From positions 930,001 through 994,000 of the forward strand of contig CAWICB010000007.1 of assembly GCA_963834515.1 (NCBI GenBank): a stretch of DNA of 64,000 bases, written 5' to 3'. This DNA comes from RYN-230 sp963834515 (GTDB lineage: Bacteria > Actinomycetota > Actinomycetes > Streptosporangiales > Streptosporangiaceae). Below, piece by piece: positions 37,252 to 45,784 of the stretch. The notes below the pieces were generated by a model that saw only the letters and a list, made by a program, of their open reading frames with translations, was not told the origin of the DNA and made no database searches. The first letter of the stretch is position 1, and each line of letters opens with the position of its first letter. The translations under genes were made by a program, and so were the position numbers.

Positions 37252-37800
37252 ATGAGCGCGCGCGATGGATCACCGGGCGTTCTGTATGTGATCGTGTGCG
37301 GAGCCCCGGCCGCGTCGCGCGTGGATGAGTTCGTCCGGCTCGCCCAGGACGCGGGTTGGCTGGTCCGGGTCATCGCCACGCCGATGGGCGAGCGGTTCAT
37401 CGACGCCGCCCAGCTGGCTGCGCTCACCGGGGATCGGGTGCGCAGCGCATTCCGGATGCCAGATGAGCCGGACGAACTCCCTGCTACCGATGCGGTCGTG
37501 GTGGCCCCGGCCACGTTCAACACCGTGAACAAGTGGGCGGCCGGGATCGCCGACACGTTCGCGGTCGGCCTGCTGTGTGAGCTCACCGGGCTGGGTGTGC
37601 CCATCATCGCGGTCCCGCTGGTCAAGGATGCGCTCGCCCGGCACGTGGCGTTCGGCACCAGCCTGGAGGTACTGCGCGGGATGGGGGTGCGGGTCATGTT
37701 CGACCCGGAGGCGCCACCCCAGTCGCGTAGGCCAAGCTGGCCTAGGGTGCTGGCAGAACTGCGCACTGTTACCAGGGATGCTCCGGGCGGGAGGGACTGA
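37252..37800 (+). CDS. Flavoprotein (PPC-decarboxylase-like HFCD family)
   Basis: 182 residues. FMN-binding HFCD pattern: VLYVIVCGAPAASRVDEFVRLAQDAGW at the start, the PXMNxxMW-like loop is replaced by DAVVVAPATFNTVNKWAAGIADTFAVGLL, then GVPIIAVPLVKDALARHVAFGTSLEVLRGMGV. In Streptomyces relatives such genes lie just upstream of an XRE regulator with TPR-like repeats, exactly as here (2 bp gap). The substrate is unknown. A decayed second copy of this gene is at ~47.1 kb. Confidence 0.82.
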   Translation: MSARDGSPGVLYVIVCGAPAASRVDEFVRLAQDAGWLVRVIATPMGERFIDAAQLAALTGDRVRSAFRMPDEPDELPATDAVVVAPATFNTVNKWAAGIADTFAVGLLCELTGLGVPIIAVPLVKDALARHVAFGTSLEVLRGMGVRVMFDPEAPPQSRRPSWPRVLAELRTVTRDAPGGRD

Positions 37801-37802
37801 CG

Positions 37803-39014
37803 GTGGATGCTTCGGCACGCGGACAGCGGATCGCTCGGGCGCGCCGTCGCCGTGGCCTGTCTCAGGCAGCGCTGGCGGGATTAGCTGGCCGGTCGGAAAG
37901 CTGGCTGTCCCAGGTGGAGCGCGGCCTGCGGCAGGTGGACAGCCACAGCGTCCTGGTCTCCCTCGCTGACATCCTGCACGTTGACGTCGGAGAGTTGACC
38001 GGGGACGAGCCGGGCGATCCGCGGGTGTCCCAGCACGCGGCGGCCCGCGAGATCGAGCGAGCGATGATGGCCTATGACGCCCTGGAATCGGTGATCGGGG
38101 CCGACAGTGCCGTTCACGCTCCGGATCTGGTGCGGCTGCGGCTGGACGTGGATCGGGTGAACCTCAGCTACCAGTCGGCCCGCTACGAGGAGGCGGGCCG
38201 GATCCTGCCGGGCCTGATCCGGCGGGTGGAAACCGCCGCGCGGACCTGCCCGCAGGCGGATGCTGTCACGGTCAGCGCTCTGCGGGCGCAGGTCTATCAG
38301 GCCACCAGATGGTGCTCAGCCGGGTCGGTGAAACCGCCCTAGCGTGGACCGCCGGGGACCGTGCGGTTACCGCCGCCGAGCACGCGGAGGCTGGGCTACT
38401 CGCCGCGATGTCAGCGTTCCGGCTGGCGCATGTGTTCATCCGTCGCAAGCACACCTCCCAGGCGCGACCTGGTGACCGGCGCGGCCAGCGCCATCGAGCG
38501 CTTGGCCTCTCACGGCGACCCGGAACGGCTGTCCGTCCTGGGCGGCCTCCATCTCGCGGACGCGCTCGCCGCGGCGGCCAGCTTCGATCGCGCTGCCGCT
38601 GACCGGTCCCTGGCTACGGCACGGCGGGTCGCTGAACGGCTCGGCGAGGATCGCAACGACCACTGGACTGCGTTCGGGCCTACGAACGTCCGCATCCACG
38701 AGGTCTCCGCAGCTGTCGCGTTCGGGGATGCCAACACCGCCGTAGCGACCGGCGAAACCCTGGACCTGCAGCACCTTCCGGCCGGGCTCGGTGGCCGCCG
38801 CAGCCAGGTCAGCCTGGACCTGGCTCGCGCGTATGCCCAGCAGCGCCATGACGCTGCTGCCGTCAACATGATCCTTTCCGCTGAGCAGACTGCCCCTCAG
38901 CTGGTGCGCTACGACACGGCCACACACGACCTGCTGGGCCTGCTGCTGCGCCGCGAGCATCGCGCCAGCACCCCGCAACTGCGCCCGCTGGCCCATCGCG
39001 CTGGCGTGATCTGA
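37803..39014 (+). CDS. XRE regulator with TPR-like C-terminal domain (two frameshifts)
   Basis: About 400 residues in total. The HTH (GQRIARARRRRGLSQAALAGLAGRSESWLSQVERGLRQVDSHSVLVSLADIL) is intact in the first frame, followed by helical repeats. The frame changes near 38315 and again near 38460, then continues as DLVTGAASAIERLASHGDPERLSVLGGLHLADALAAAASFDRAAADRSLATARRVAERLGEDRNDHWTAFGPTNVRIHEV to the stop at 39014. The repeats sense a partner or ligand in this family. Real decay or two sequence errors are both possible; the flavoprotein neighbour is intact. Confidence 0.7.
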
Positions 39015-39119
39015 CCGGCCGGCCCGCACAATTGTGCGGGTTGGAAGCGCGCTGGCCCGCAAGGCGGTATCGCCGCACGCCTAGCCCAGGCGACCACGGC
39101 GGCGCCTACCGTGCGGGCC

Positions 39120-39523
39120 ATGACGGAGCCGCTGCTGCTGACCGCCCGCCCCGTGCAGCGCGCCTTCCCGGGCCGCGCCGACCAGATCGCTCGTGCCCGC
39201 GAGTTCACCAAGCGGGTGCTCGGACCGTGCCCGGTGGCTGATGAGGCTGTGCTGCTTGTGAGCGAACTGGCCACCAACGCCCTGGAGCCACGTCAACCGC
39301 GGACGGTGGCCAGTTCCGGGTCATGATCTGCCGCAACGCGACCTCGCTGCTGATTGGCGTTAGCGACAACGGGTCGGCCAAGTCTCCCCAGCCCGGGCCA
39401 CTCGATCCCGAGTCGGAGACCGGGCGGGGTCTCGGGCTGGTCGAATTGATCGCCGACCGGTGGGGGTACTGCGGCGGCGAGCACGGCCGGACTGTCTGGT
39501 TTCAGATAGAGACCGGCCGGTGA
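39120..39523 (+). CDS. HATPase-c anti-sigma-like ATP-binding protein (frameshifted)
   Basis: About 135 residues of the RsbW/SpoIIAB type. N-box: ADEAVLLVSELATNAL; G1/G2 boxes in the later frame: IGVSDNGSAKSPQPG and GRGLGLVELIADRWGYCGG. Between ~39290 and 39322 the frame has to move to join the two, so at least one indel is present. Such proteins in actinomycetes are often ATP-binding partners of XRE/DUF397 modules rather than sigma antagonists. It overlaps the following XRE gene by 4 bp (GTGA). Confidence 0.72.
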
Positions 39524-40113
39524 CTAAACGCCTCGACCCAGCGCGCGACGACGCCGGAGTGCGGATGCGGACGGCCCGGCTGCGGCGTGGCACGACTCAG
39601 ATCGCGCTGGCCGAGCTGGCCTATGTCTCGTCGTCGTTCATTTCCATGGTCGAGACCGGGGAGCGGGAGCTGACCCGGGTGTGCGACATCGTCGTGCTGG
39701 TAGGCATCCTCAGGGTCTCCGCGCTCTACCTGTCCGACGGCCGGCTGGATGCCTCCCTAACCGCGCAGCGCCCGGCCCGCACAGCGCCATTCCCGGCCGG
39801 TGGTGATCCCGCACGCTGGCCCATCACCAGCAGTTGGGCCCGCCAGTTCATCCACCTCGCCCGGCGCGATGGACGAGCCGCCGGGGAGTGGCTGCACCGC
39901 GTGGCCCGCGAGCCCAGCGTGCATCCCTGGCTGGTGCTCGACCAGCTCGCCACACGCCTAGGAGATGAGCCCACCATGACCCGCATGCCCAGTCCCGCCC
40001 GCTCACCGTGTCTACCAGGTCTGCGAGCATGGGCATGGGCCGTTCTCCCTTCGGGCCAGAGCGGTCAGGACCGGCACCGGCCTGGGGGCACACACCCAGC
40101 GGCACATCTGTGA
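39520..40113 (+). CDS. XRE-family regulator
   Basis: 197 residues. An N-terminal HTH (GVRMRTARLRRGTTQIALAELAYVSSSFISMVETGERELTRVCDIVVLVGILRV) is followed by a region of unclear fold. The GTG start overlaps the stop of the ATP-binding protein gene by 4 bp, so the two act together, as in many actinomycete XRE/ATPase pairs. The last ~40 residues (after TRMPSPARSP) are low complexity and may be decayed. Confidence 0.7.
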   Translation: MTKRLDPARDDAGVRMRTARLRRGTTQIALAELAYVSSSFISMVETGERELTRVCDIVVLVGILRVSALYLSDGRLDASLTAQRPARTAPFPAGGDPARWPITSSWARQFIHLARRDGRAAGEWLHRVAREPSVHPWLVLDQLATRLGDEPTMTRMPSPARSPCLPGLRAWAWAVLPSGQSGQDRHRPGGTHPAAHL

Positions 40114-40480
40114 TGAGTCGCGCACCTGCAGCAGCAGGCGCGGACAGGCTTCTGATCAGGCCAGCAAGGTGAGCCAGGCCGGTGCCGGTGATCCCAGGCG
40201 ACATGTCAAGAACAAGGCACGTCCCACACGGGGGGCGGCCAGACCAGACCATTTGAGGGTCAACCCAAGATCACCAGCACCGATCCTGGCACCAGCCCAG
40301 GGTCGGGGCCGATCAAATCCTCACAGATCGTTTGACATCAAGACACGCCGTGCTTTGATGACAGGAATTGAACAAGCCCGGCACCTTGCGGCAGGGAATC
40401 GGCCAGTCCCAATGGCCAGAGCGCCCCTTCCCCGCGGCCCGCTTAACCCGTCCCGGCGGGACCGGCTCCTGCGGGTTCTC
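40114..40480. other. Intergenic region upstream of the Phd-VapC pair
   Basis: About 370 bp without a supported gene. An imperfect inverted repeat (CATCAAGACACG / CGTGCTTTGATG, 40336-40360) lies downstream of TTTGACA. An ATG frame from 40358 runs into the antitoxin gene but has no coding character. No function assigned. Confidence 0.4.
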
Positions 40481-40514
40481 GCTACAAGCGTAGCTTCACT
40501 GCTACATTTGTGTC
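40481..40514 (+). promoter_or_regulatory. Predicted leaderless promoter and operator of the phd-vapC pair
   Basis: GCTAC-AAGC-GTAGC (40481-40494) is an inverted repeat and GCTAC recurs at 40501. TACATT at 40503-40508 lies 7-12 bp before the antitoxin ATG, the position of a -10 box for a leaderless transcript; no ribosome site is present. Antitoxins commonly autoregulate at such sites. Confidence 0.6.
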
Positions 40515-40769
40515 ATGACTGCCATCCCCGCGCGTGATCTCCGCAACCACACAGCGGAGGTTCTGCGCCGAGTGGAAGCCGGCGAGGAGATCGAGGTCCT
40601 CAGGGACAACCGGCCGGTCGCGAAGATCATCCCGCTGTCCCGGCGCCGGCGCTGGTTGCCCGCGGCCGAGATTGTGCAGGAACTGGCGCGGCTCGGTCCG
40701 GACACCACCGATCTCGCGGAAGAGCTGGGAACGATCCTCACCGAGACGACCGACGATCTTCCTTGGTGA
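40515..40769 (+). CDS. Antitoxin of the Phd/YefM family
   Basis: 84 residues. N-terminal DNA-binding Phd domain: IPARDLRNHTAEVLRRVEAGEEIEVLRDNRPVAKIIPL. The acidic C-terminal part (VQELARLGPDTTDLAEELGTILTETTDDLPW) would wrap the toxin. Its stop overlaps the vapC start by 4 bp. It neutralises the PIN toxin next to it and represses the operon. Confidence 0.92.
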   Translation: MTAIPARDLRNHTAEVLRRVEAGEEIEVLRDNRPVAKIIPLSRRRRWLPAAEIVQELARLGPDTTDLAEELGTILTETTDDLPW

Positions 40770-41158
40770 GCATGCAGCGGGCGCTGGCCGACACCTCGGT
40801 GTTCATCGGACTGGAGACGGCGCGGTTCGATGCGGGGCGGTTCGCCGAGTTCGAGTGGGGCGTCTCCGTGGTGACACTGGGCGAACTGCGGCTGGGGGTG
40901 CTGCAGGCACGTGATCCGGAGGCCTCCGCGTGGCGGCTGTCAACGTACCAGTTGGCCCAGCGCTTCGAGCCGCTTGCCGTCGATGAGGCGGTCTCTGACG
41001 CCTGGGCACTGCTGGTGTCCAGGTTGCGCGCCGAGGGGCGCAAAGCACCCATCAACGACAGCTGGATCGCCGCCACCGCGATCGCGCACGGCGTCCCGAT
41101 CGTGACCCAGGACTCCGACTATGACGTCATGCCCTGGGTCGAAGTCATCAAGGTCTGA
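40766..41158 (+). CDS. vapC: VapC-type PIN-domain toxin
   Basis: 130 residues. PIN acidic residues are present: Asp in LADTSVFIGLE, Glu in LGELRLGVL, Asp in NDSWIAATAIAHG and Asp in TQDSDYD. It is a Mg2+-dependent ribonuclease, commonly cutting tRNA or rRNA. GTG at 40766 overlaps the antitoxin stop (GTGA). A decayed near-identical copy without its antitoxin is at ~47.6-47.9 kb. Confidence 0.92.
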   Translation: MSMQRALADTSVFIGLETARFDAGRFAEFEWGVSVVTLGELRLGVLQARDPEASAWRLSTYQLAQRFEPLAVDEAVSDAWALLVSRLRAEGRKAPINDSWIAATAIAHGVPIVTQDSDYDVMPWVEVIKV

Positions 41159-41202
41159 TGTTCTGCATGCTGGCGAGCCCGGGAAGGCAGGCGGTCTTGA
41201 GC

Positions 41203-41395
41203 GCTGAGGCTCCGCGGCGCTCACCTGGACGAGGTACGGGCTCACCGCGATGCGATCATCCGTCTCGGCCAGCGGTTCGGCGTGCGCAACATCCGGGTCT
41301 TCGGCTCGATGGCCCGCGGCGAGGCACCCGCGGCGAGGCAACCCCCGGGAGCGACCTGGATCTGCTGGTCAACGTTGCAAACCACAAGCGGAAGG
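41203..41395 (+). pseudogene. MNT nucleotidyltransferase antitoxin, decayed copy
   Basis: The plus strand encodes DEVRAHRDAIIRLGQRFGVRNIRVFGSMARGEA before a short duplication (GCGGCGAGGCA twice) destroys the frame ahead of the catalytic DLDLLV. It is nearly identical to the intact MNT gene at 42535. It lies between vapC and the MBL hydrolase gene. Confidence 0.75.
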
Positions 41396-41402
41396 GGCCA
41401 CC

Positions 41403-42236
41403 GTGCTGAGGCAGGTCGCGGAGGGTGTGCTGATCCACCAGAGCGAGTTCTGCCAGAGCAACACCGTTGTCGTGCAAGGCCAGGCTGGCGTGTTGCTCAT
41501 CGATGCCGGGGTGCACGGCTCCGAAATGGCCTGCCTCGCGAACGACCTGTCCGATGCGGGCCAGACCGTTGTGGCAGGCTTCTCGACGCATCCGCATTGG
41601 GATCACGTCCTCTGGCACGCCAGGTTCGGCTCGGCGCCCCGTTACGGCACGGCCCGCTGCGCGGCCACTATCCGAGATCGGCTGTCGGGTCCGCATTGGA
41701 AGAACAGCATCGCCGGGTGGATACCGCCGGACATCGCCGGGCAGATATCGTGGGACCTGTTTGGCCTCATTACCGGCCTGCCCGCCGAGATGGCGCAGAT
41801 TCCTTGGGATGGCCCTCAAGTCCGGATTATCGAGCATCAGGCGCATGCCCCGGGCCATGCGGCGCTGCTGATCGAGGAGCGCGGGGTTCTCGTCGCTGGC
41901 GACATGCTTTCTGATGTCCTGATTCCGATGCTCGACCTGAACGACACCGCGGACCCGGTCGAGGACTACCTCGCCGCGCTGCGGCTGCTCGACGGCGTGG
42001 CGGGCGACGTCGATGTCCTCGTCCCCGGCCACGGGTCCATCGGCGGAGCTGATCAGGTACACGCACGGATCGACCAGGATCGTACGTACGTGCAGGCCCT
42101 GCGTGACGCCGGTGTTCCCGGCGACCCGCGGGTCGGCCCATCGGCCACGTACGGCAAGGATTGGCTGCCTGGCGTGCACGCACGGCAACTACAGCAGCTC
42201 GCCCGAACAAGCGAGCGCGACGGGACGCCCGGATAG
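41403..42236 (+). CDS. Metallo-beta-lactamase-fold hydrolase
   Basis: 277 residues. Zn-ligand motif THPHWDHVLW (HxHxDH), later His in APGHAALL, Asp in VAGDMLSD and His in VPGHGS, the normal five-motif order. The first strand QSNTVVVQGQAGVLLIDAGVHGSE is typical. The substrate is not readable (glyoxalase II-like thioesters or lactones are possible). GTG at 41403 is just downstream of the MNT remnant; the gene is inserted between the two MNT copies. Confidence 0.85.
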   Translation: MLRQVAEGVLIHQSEFCQSNTVVVQGQAGVLLIDAGVHGSEMACLANDLSDAGQTVVAGFSTHPHWDHVLWHARFGSAPRYGTARCAATIRDRLSGPHWKNSIAGWIPPDIAGQISWDLFGLITGLPAEMAQIPWDGPQVRIIEHQAHAPGHAALLIEERGVLVAGDMLSDVLIPMLDLNDTADPVEDYLAALRLLDGVAGDVDVLVPGHGSIGGADQVHARIDQDRTYVQALRDAGVPGDPRVGPSATYGKDWLPGVHARQLQQLARTSERDGTPG

Positions 42237-42534
42237 AGATCCGCTTGGGACACAAGACGACCTTGCCAAACTCTTGACTCAAGACACCCGGGGTGCCCTC
42301 AGTCAGACATAGCCACAGGCGAGTGAGACCAGGACGCCCGTCCATGTCAGCAGGGCGGTGTCCCGGTGCCAGGCTTGATCGTGGCAGCGCCCTGGTAGGC
42401 GACATCACCACGCCATCCTGCAAGGGCCACAGCCCGTGGCAGAGGCCGCCGGTCAACAACAGGAGAGCTACGTTCCCGGTCATGTAGGGGCCCGGGCTCA
42501 GCCTCTATCCTGTGCGGTGGCTGGAGGTAGGCAC
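42237..42534. other. Intergenic region between the MBL hydrolase and MNT genes
   Basis: About 300 bp with no convincing gene or repeat. It must carry the promoter of the MNT-HEPN pair, but no clear elements are seen beyond the ribosome site GGAGGT at 42522. Confidence 0.4.
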
Positions 42535-42849
42535 GTGAGGGTTGAGGCTCCGCGGCGTGCCGTCACGCTGGACGAGGTGCGTGCGCACCGCGACGCGATC
42601 ACGCGGCTCAGCGAGCGGTTCGGCGTGCGCAACATCCGGGTGTTCGGCTCGGTGGCCCGCGGTGAGGCCACTCCCGACAGTGACCTGGACCTGCTGGTCG
42701 ATGTCGAGCGTGGCCACGGCTACTTCGACATGGCCGGGTTCGCCCTCGGCGTCGAGGACGAACTTGGCGTGATGACCCAGGTCGCGACGCCCGGTGGGCT
42801 GAAGCCCCGGATCCGCGACCGGGTGCTGCGGAAGGCCGTCGCCCTGTGA
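42535..42849 (+). CDS. MNT-domain nucleotidyltransferase antitoxin
   Basis: 104 residues. Minimal nucleotidyltransferase motif GSVARGEATPDSDLDLLVD (GS-x10-D-x-D) with helix LDEVRAHRDAITRLSERFG before it. In MntA-HepT systems this enzyme adds AMP to the HEPN toxin Tyr and blocks it. GTG at 42535 follows GGAGGT. It overlaps the HEPN gene by 4 bp (GTGA). Confidence 0.88.
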   Translation: MRVEAPRRAVTLDEVRAHRDAITRLSERFGVRNIRVFGSVARGEATPDSDLDLLVDVERGHGYFDMAGFALGVEDELGVMTQVATPGGLKPRIRDRVLRKAVAL

Positions 42850-43186
42850 GGCGTGACGACGAGCGACTGCCGACATCGTCGAGACTGCGGAGAAGATCGC
42901 CGTCCGCATCGCCAGGGGCCGGGCAGCGTTCGACACCGACGAGGACACCCAGATCGTCCTGTTACATCTGATCCAGGTGATCGGGGAGGTCGCCGCCGGG
43001 TTGTCCGATGGGTTCATCGCCCAGCATCCTGAGGTGCCCTGGCGCCAGATCATCGCCACCCACGACCGGTTGGTGCACGGTTTCTTCGAGATCGATCCCG
43101 ACATTCTGTGGGACGCGGCGGTCATCGACGTGCCTCAGCTGGCCAGCCAAGTTCTTGCGATCCAATCCGGGGGCGCTTTCGGCTAG
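42846..43186 (+). CDS. HEPN-domain toxin (HepT/DUF86 type), frameshifted, altered active site
   Basis: About 113 residues. Frame A gives VRRDDERL, and after a missing base near 42871 the frame continues DIVETAEKIAVRIARGRAAFDTDEDTQIVLLHLIQVIGEVAAGLSDGFIAQHPEVPWRQIIATHDRLVHGFFEIDPDILWDAAVIDVP. The HEPN RNase motif is normally R-x4-H-x-Y; here it reads HDRLVHGF, so both the catalytic Arg and the Tyr modified by MntA are replaced. It is likely an inactive or altered toxin. It overlaps the MNT gene by 4 bp. Confidence 0.75.
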
Positions 43187-43191
43187 GGCCT

Positions 43192-44124
43192 ATGCGGCCG
43201 GATAATCCGGTGCGTCGCCCGGTCGCGCGTAGTTACGATGCCGCCGTGCCTGAGCTGAGCGCCGGCCTTCCGGGCATCCCGGACTTGCCCTGGGAGTCGC
43301 TGTCTCATTGCCAGGTCCTGGCTCAGCTGACCGGGGCGGGTTGGGTGCCCTGCAGGGTGGGCGACTGGGCGGTGGCGCTGCGGTCCCCGGAAGGACACGT
43401 CGCCGCACGGGTATGCCCGTTCGACCCGGCCTACTGGGCCTTCGTGGACCTGTGCCGCGAGTGCGCCGGCAACCGGTGGCTGCCGCGGATCGAGCTGGCG
43501 GCCAACCTGGAAGGCGGCGGTTCGGTCGTCTTCCTGGAGTACGTCGCCCCGGTGGACCAGCCGGTCGTCAAGGACTTCGCCGAGCAGTGGCAGGCTCGGG
43601 ATCGCGATCCGGAGTTCGCGGAGATAAGCCGGGCCGCGCAGCGGATCCATGTGGAGCACCAGAAATCGACGCCCTGGTGGGGCCGGTGCGACCTGGACGA
43701 CGCGCACATCCACAGCGCCGCCGGCCGCCCGGTGCTGCTTGACGTCTTCTGCATGGCTGGGTCGGACCTGTACCAGGCGATCCTGGACGACGTCCGCCTC
43801 CCCAGCCACCAGCACCAGCCGCCCGTCGCCTTGCCGTGCCTCCGGCGCATACCCAGCCAGCGACGCCAACGAGGATCCCCGCTCCGGCCGCCGCATGCCC
43901 AACAGTGTCGCCCGCATCAACGCCGGTTGCCAACTACGGACTCCGCGCCCCAGGGCGATGGACCAGCTCAAACTCGCGAACGCGCCATATGCCGGGCCCG
44001 GCATGGCTGGCGGACAACCGGGAGGGCACCGAAGGGCCCGTTCCGACGACGGTGTTTCCGGCCCGATCACGCCCAGCCCGGCACCTTATGGCGGATGCCG
44101 CCTCGTCGGTGCCGTGGTCGGTGA
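43192..44124 (+). CDS. Aminoglycoside-phosphotransferase/kinase-like protein with low-complexity tail
   Basis: 310 residues. The first ~200 look like a small kinase-like fold: GWVPCRVGDWAVALRSPEGHVAARVCPFDPAYW, RIELAANLEGGGSVVFLEYVAP (hinge), then WWGRCDLDDAHIHSAAGRPVLLDVFCM, which resembles the catalytic-loop plus DFG-like strand. The usual catalytic Asp-x4-Asn is not exact, so activity is doubtful. After ~43800 the sequence turns low complexity and may be frameshifted or decayed. ATG at 43192. Confidence 0.55.
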   Translation: MRPDNPVRRPVARSYDAAVPELSAGLPGIPDLPWESLSHCQVLAQLTGAGWVPCRVGDWAVALRSPEGHVAARVCPFDPAYWAFVDLCRECAGNRWLPRIELAANLEGGGSVVFLEYVAPVDQPVVKDFAEQWQARDRDPEFAEISRAAQRIHVEHQKSTPWWGRCDLDDAHIHSAAGRPVLLDVFCMAGSDLYQAILDDVRLPSHQHQPPVALPCLRRIPSQRRQRGSPLRPPHAQQCRPHQRRLPTTDSAPQGDGPAQTRERAICRARHGWRTTGRAPKGPFRRRCFRPDHAQPGTLWRMPPRRCRGR

Positions 44125-44195
44125 TGTCCGCGGTACCCGGGGAAGCCGCGGGCGATCGGGCTGAGAGTTTCTTCCGTGAGCATAGAACGGGAGAG

Positions 44196-44209
44196 TCTAC
44201 CTAGGTAGA
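44196..44209. promoter_or_regulatory. Perfect 14-bp palindrome, predicted PadR operator
   Basis: TCTACCTAGGTAGA equals its reverse complement and ends 10 bp before the padR ATG. It includes CCTAGG, rare in this GC-rich DNA. Autoregulation by the PadR protein is inferred. Confidence 0.72.
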
Positions 44210-44219
44210 GTTTCGGGTC

Positions 44220-44564
44220 ATGGGCCGTAGCTCCGGATTCTCCGCGCAGACACTGCGGGTGCTGGCTTCTCTCGAACCGGACCCCGTCACCTGGCGGCAT
44301 GGCTACCTGCTGGCCAGGGAGACCGGGCTGCGGTCGGGCACGCTGTACCCGATCCTGATCCGGCTGGCCGAGCGCGGCCTGGTCGAGGCGTGCTGGGAGG
44401 GCGGGCAACCGGCCGGACGCCCGCGACGGCACCTGTACCGGCTCAGCTCCGAAGGGCTGGCCGCGGCCAGGGCGGCCCTGGCCGAGCCAGCCCCGCTGAA
44501 GCATCCGCACGCAGCCGCGGCGGGCCGGGCGGGCAGGCGCCGGATGGCTGGAGAGGGAGCGTGA
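44220..44564 (+). CDS. PadR-family transcriptional regulator
   Basis: 114 residues. Winged helix: TLRVLASLEPDPVTWRHGYLLARETGLRSGTLYPILIRLAERGLVEACWEG then RRHLYRLSSEGLAAA. It overlaps the downstream membrane-protein gene by 1 bp (TGATG), as is typical for PadR/membrane-protein pairs that respond to envelope stress or drugs. Confidence 0.9.
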   Translation: MGRSSGFSAQTLRVLASLEPDPVTWRHGYLLARETGLRSGTLYPILIRLAERGLVEACWEGGQPAGRPRRHLYRLSSEGLAAARAALAEPAPLKHPHAAAAGRAGRRRMAGEGA

Positions 44565-45784
44565 TGGACCGCCTCGCGAAGGTGCTGGCCGGGCTGCTCG
44601 GGCGCTCGACCAGGCTGCTGCCGCCGGCCCGGCGCGACTGGGCCGAGGCCGTGCTGGCCGAGACGGGCGAGATCCCGGCCGGGTTGGCCCGGGTGGCGTG
44701 GCTGGGCGGCGGGCTGTGGATGGTGACACGGGAGGTGCTGATGCGGGCCGTGCGAGTGCTGGCGTTCGCCGCCGGGGCGGCGGGCGTGGTGTGGGCCGGC
44801 TGGCCGGGAATCTCGTCGAACTCGGCCGTACCGCTGAACAGGATGTACGTCGTGGTCACCGTGGTGGCGCTAGCCGTGCTGCCGGCGGTGGTCCGCCGTT
44901 ACTACGGGCCGGCCCGCTCCGGCTGGCGGCCGGGCGCCGCACGGGTGGGCGGGTACGCGCTGGTGCTCGCGCTGATCGCCGCCAAGACAGTGAAAGACCG
45001 CCTGGGCAGCAAGCTCGGCTTCTATTTCGCGATCGCTCCCGGCGAGTGGGTCCTTCAGGTCGTGCTGCTGCTGCTCGTCCTCGCCTACGCGGCCGGGCTG
45101 CTCATCCTGACCTCCCAGCGGAGCGTCCGGCTCGCCCGCGGGATCCTGCCGGCCGTCACCGGGCTCGGCGCGGTCACCGGGGGCGTGGTGTACGCGCTCA
45201 ACCCCTTCGGCGTGCCCGGCAGCGACAACGGCGCGTCAGGTGACTGGTGGTGGCTGACCGCGCTGCTGCCCCTGGCGACCGGGTACCTGGCCGCGCGGCT
45301 GTCCGCCCGCGACACCCGGCCGACGGCCCTGGGCCCGGTCCGGCAAAGCGCCCTGGCCGCGGCCTGCGCCACGACGACTGCTGCCCTGCTGCTGGCCGTG
45401 CTCACCTCGGTCACGATCGCGCTGCTCCCGCACCACGTGCCAGGCCAGGCCGATGCCAGGAACAGCGGCGTGTGCCAGACCTGCGACCCGGACCGGACCG
45501 TGATCCCGCCGGGCCTCCGGCCCGAGTACCAGGCGGAGATCTCCGTCGGCCAGGCCGGCACGCTGCCCCTGGCCTCACTCCTGGTCGCGCCGTTTTTCGG
45601 CGCCTGGATTGGCGTCATCGGCGGGGGTCTCGCCCGCCGGCGGCCCAGCACCCGGCGCCGGGTGGCCGACGGCCCGTACGCCGGCTGCACCGGCGCCGCC
45701 CCGCCGCCTCATGGCTTCCGACACCGACCGCGACCAGGCCGTCAGCACGCTCACGGCCGCGTTCGCGCAGGGTCGGCTAACTAG
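44564..45784 (+). CDS. Multi-pass membrane protein partnered with PadR
   Basis: 406 residues with ~8-9 hydrophobic segments and a short N-terminal cytoplasmic helix (DWAEAVLAETGEIPAGLARVAWLGGGLWMV). Actinobacterial genes of this type usually lie behind padR. The last ~45 residues are low complexity and overlap the next gene by 74 bp, so the true 3' end may be slightly different. Function unknown. Confidence 0.72.
   Translation: MDRLAKVLAGLLGRSTRLLPPARRDWAEAVLAETGEIPAGLARVAWLGGGLWMVTREVLMRAVRVLAFAAGAAGVVWAGWPGISSNSAVPLNRMYVVVTVVALAVLPAVVRRYYGPARSGWRPGAARVGGYALVLALIAAKTVKDRLGSKLGFYFAIAPGEWVLQVVLLLLVLAYAAGLLILTSQRSVRLARGILPAVTGLGAVTGGVVYALNPFGVPGSDNGASGDWWWLTALLPLATGYLAARLSARDTRPTALGPVRQSALAAACATTTAALLLAVLTSVTIALLPHHVPGQADARNSGVCQTCDPDRTVIPPGLRPEYQAEISVGQAGTLPLASLLVAPFFGAWIGVIGGGLARRRPSTRRRVADGPYAGCTGAAPPPHGFRHRPRPGRQHAHGRVRAGSAN

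Noticed and set aside
40358..40537. A 59-residue frame before the antitoxin
   Set aside because: Overlaps the antitoxin start and lacks coding character.
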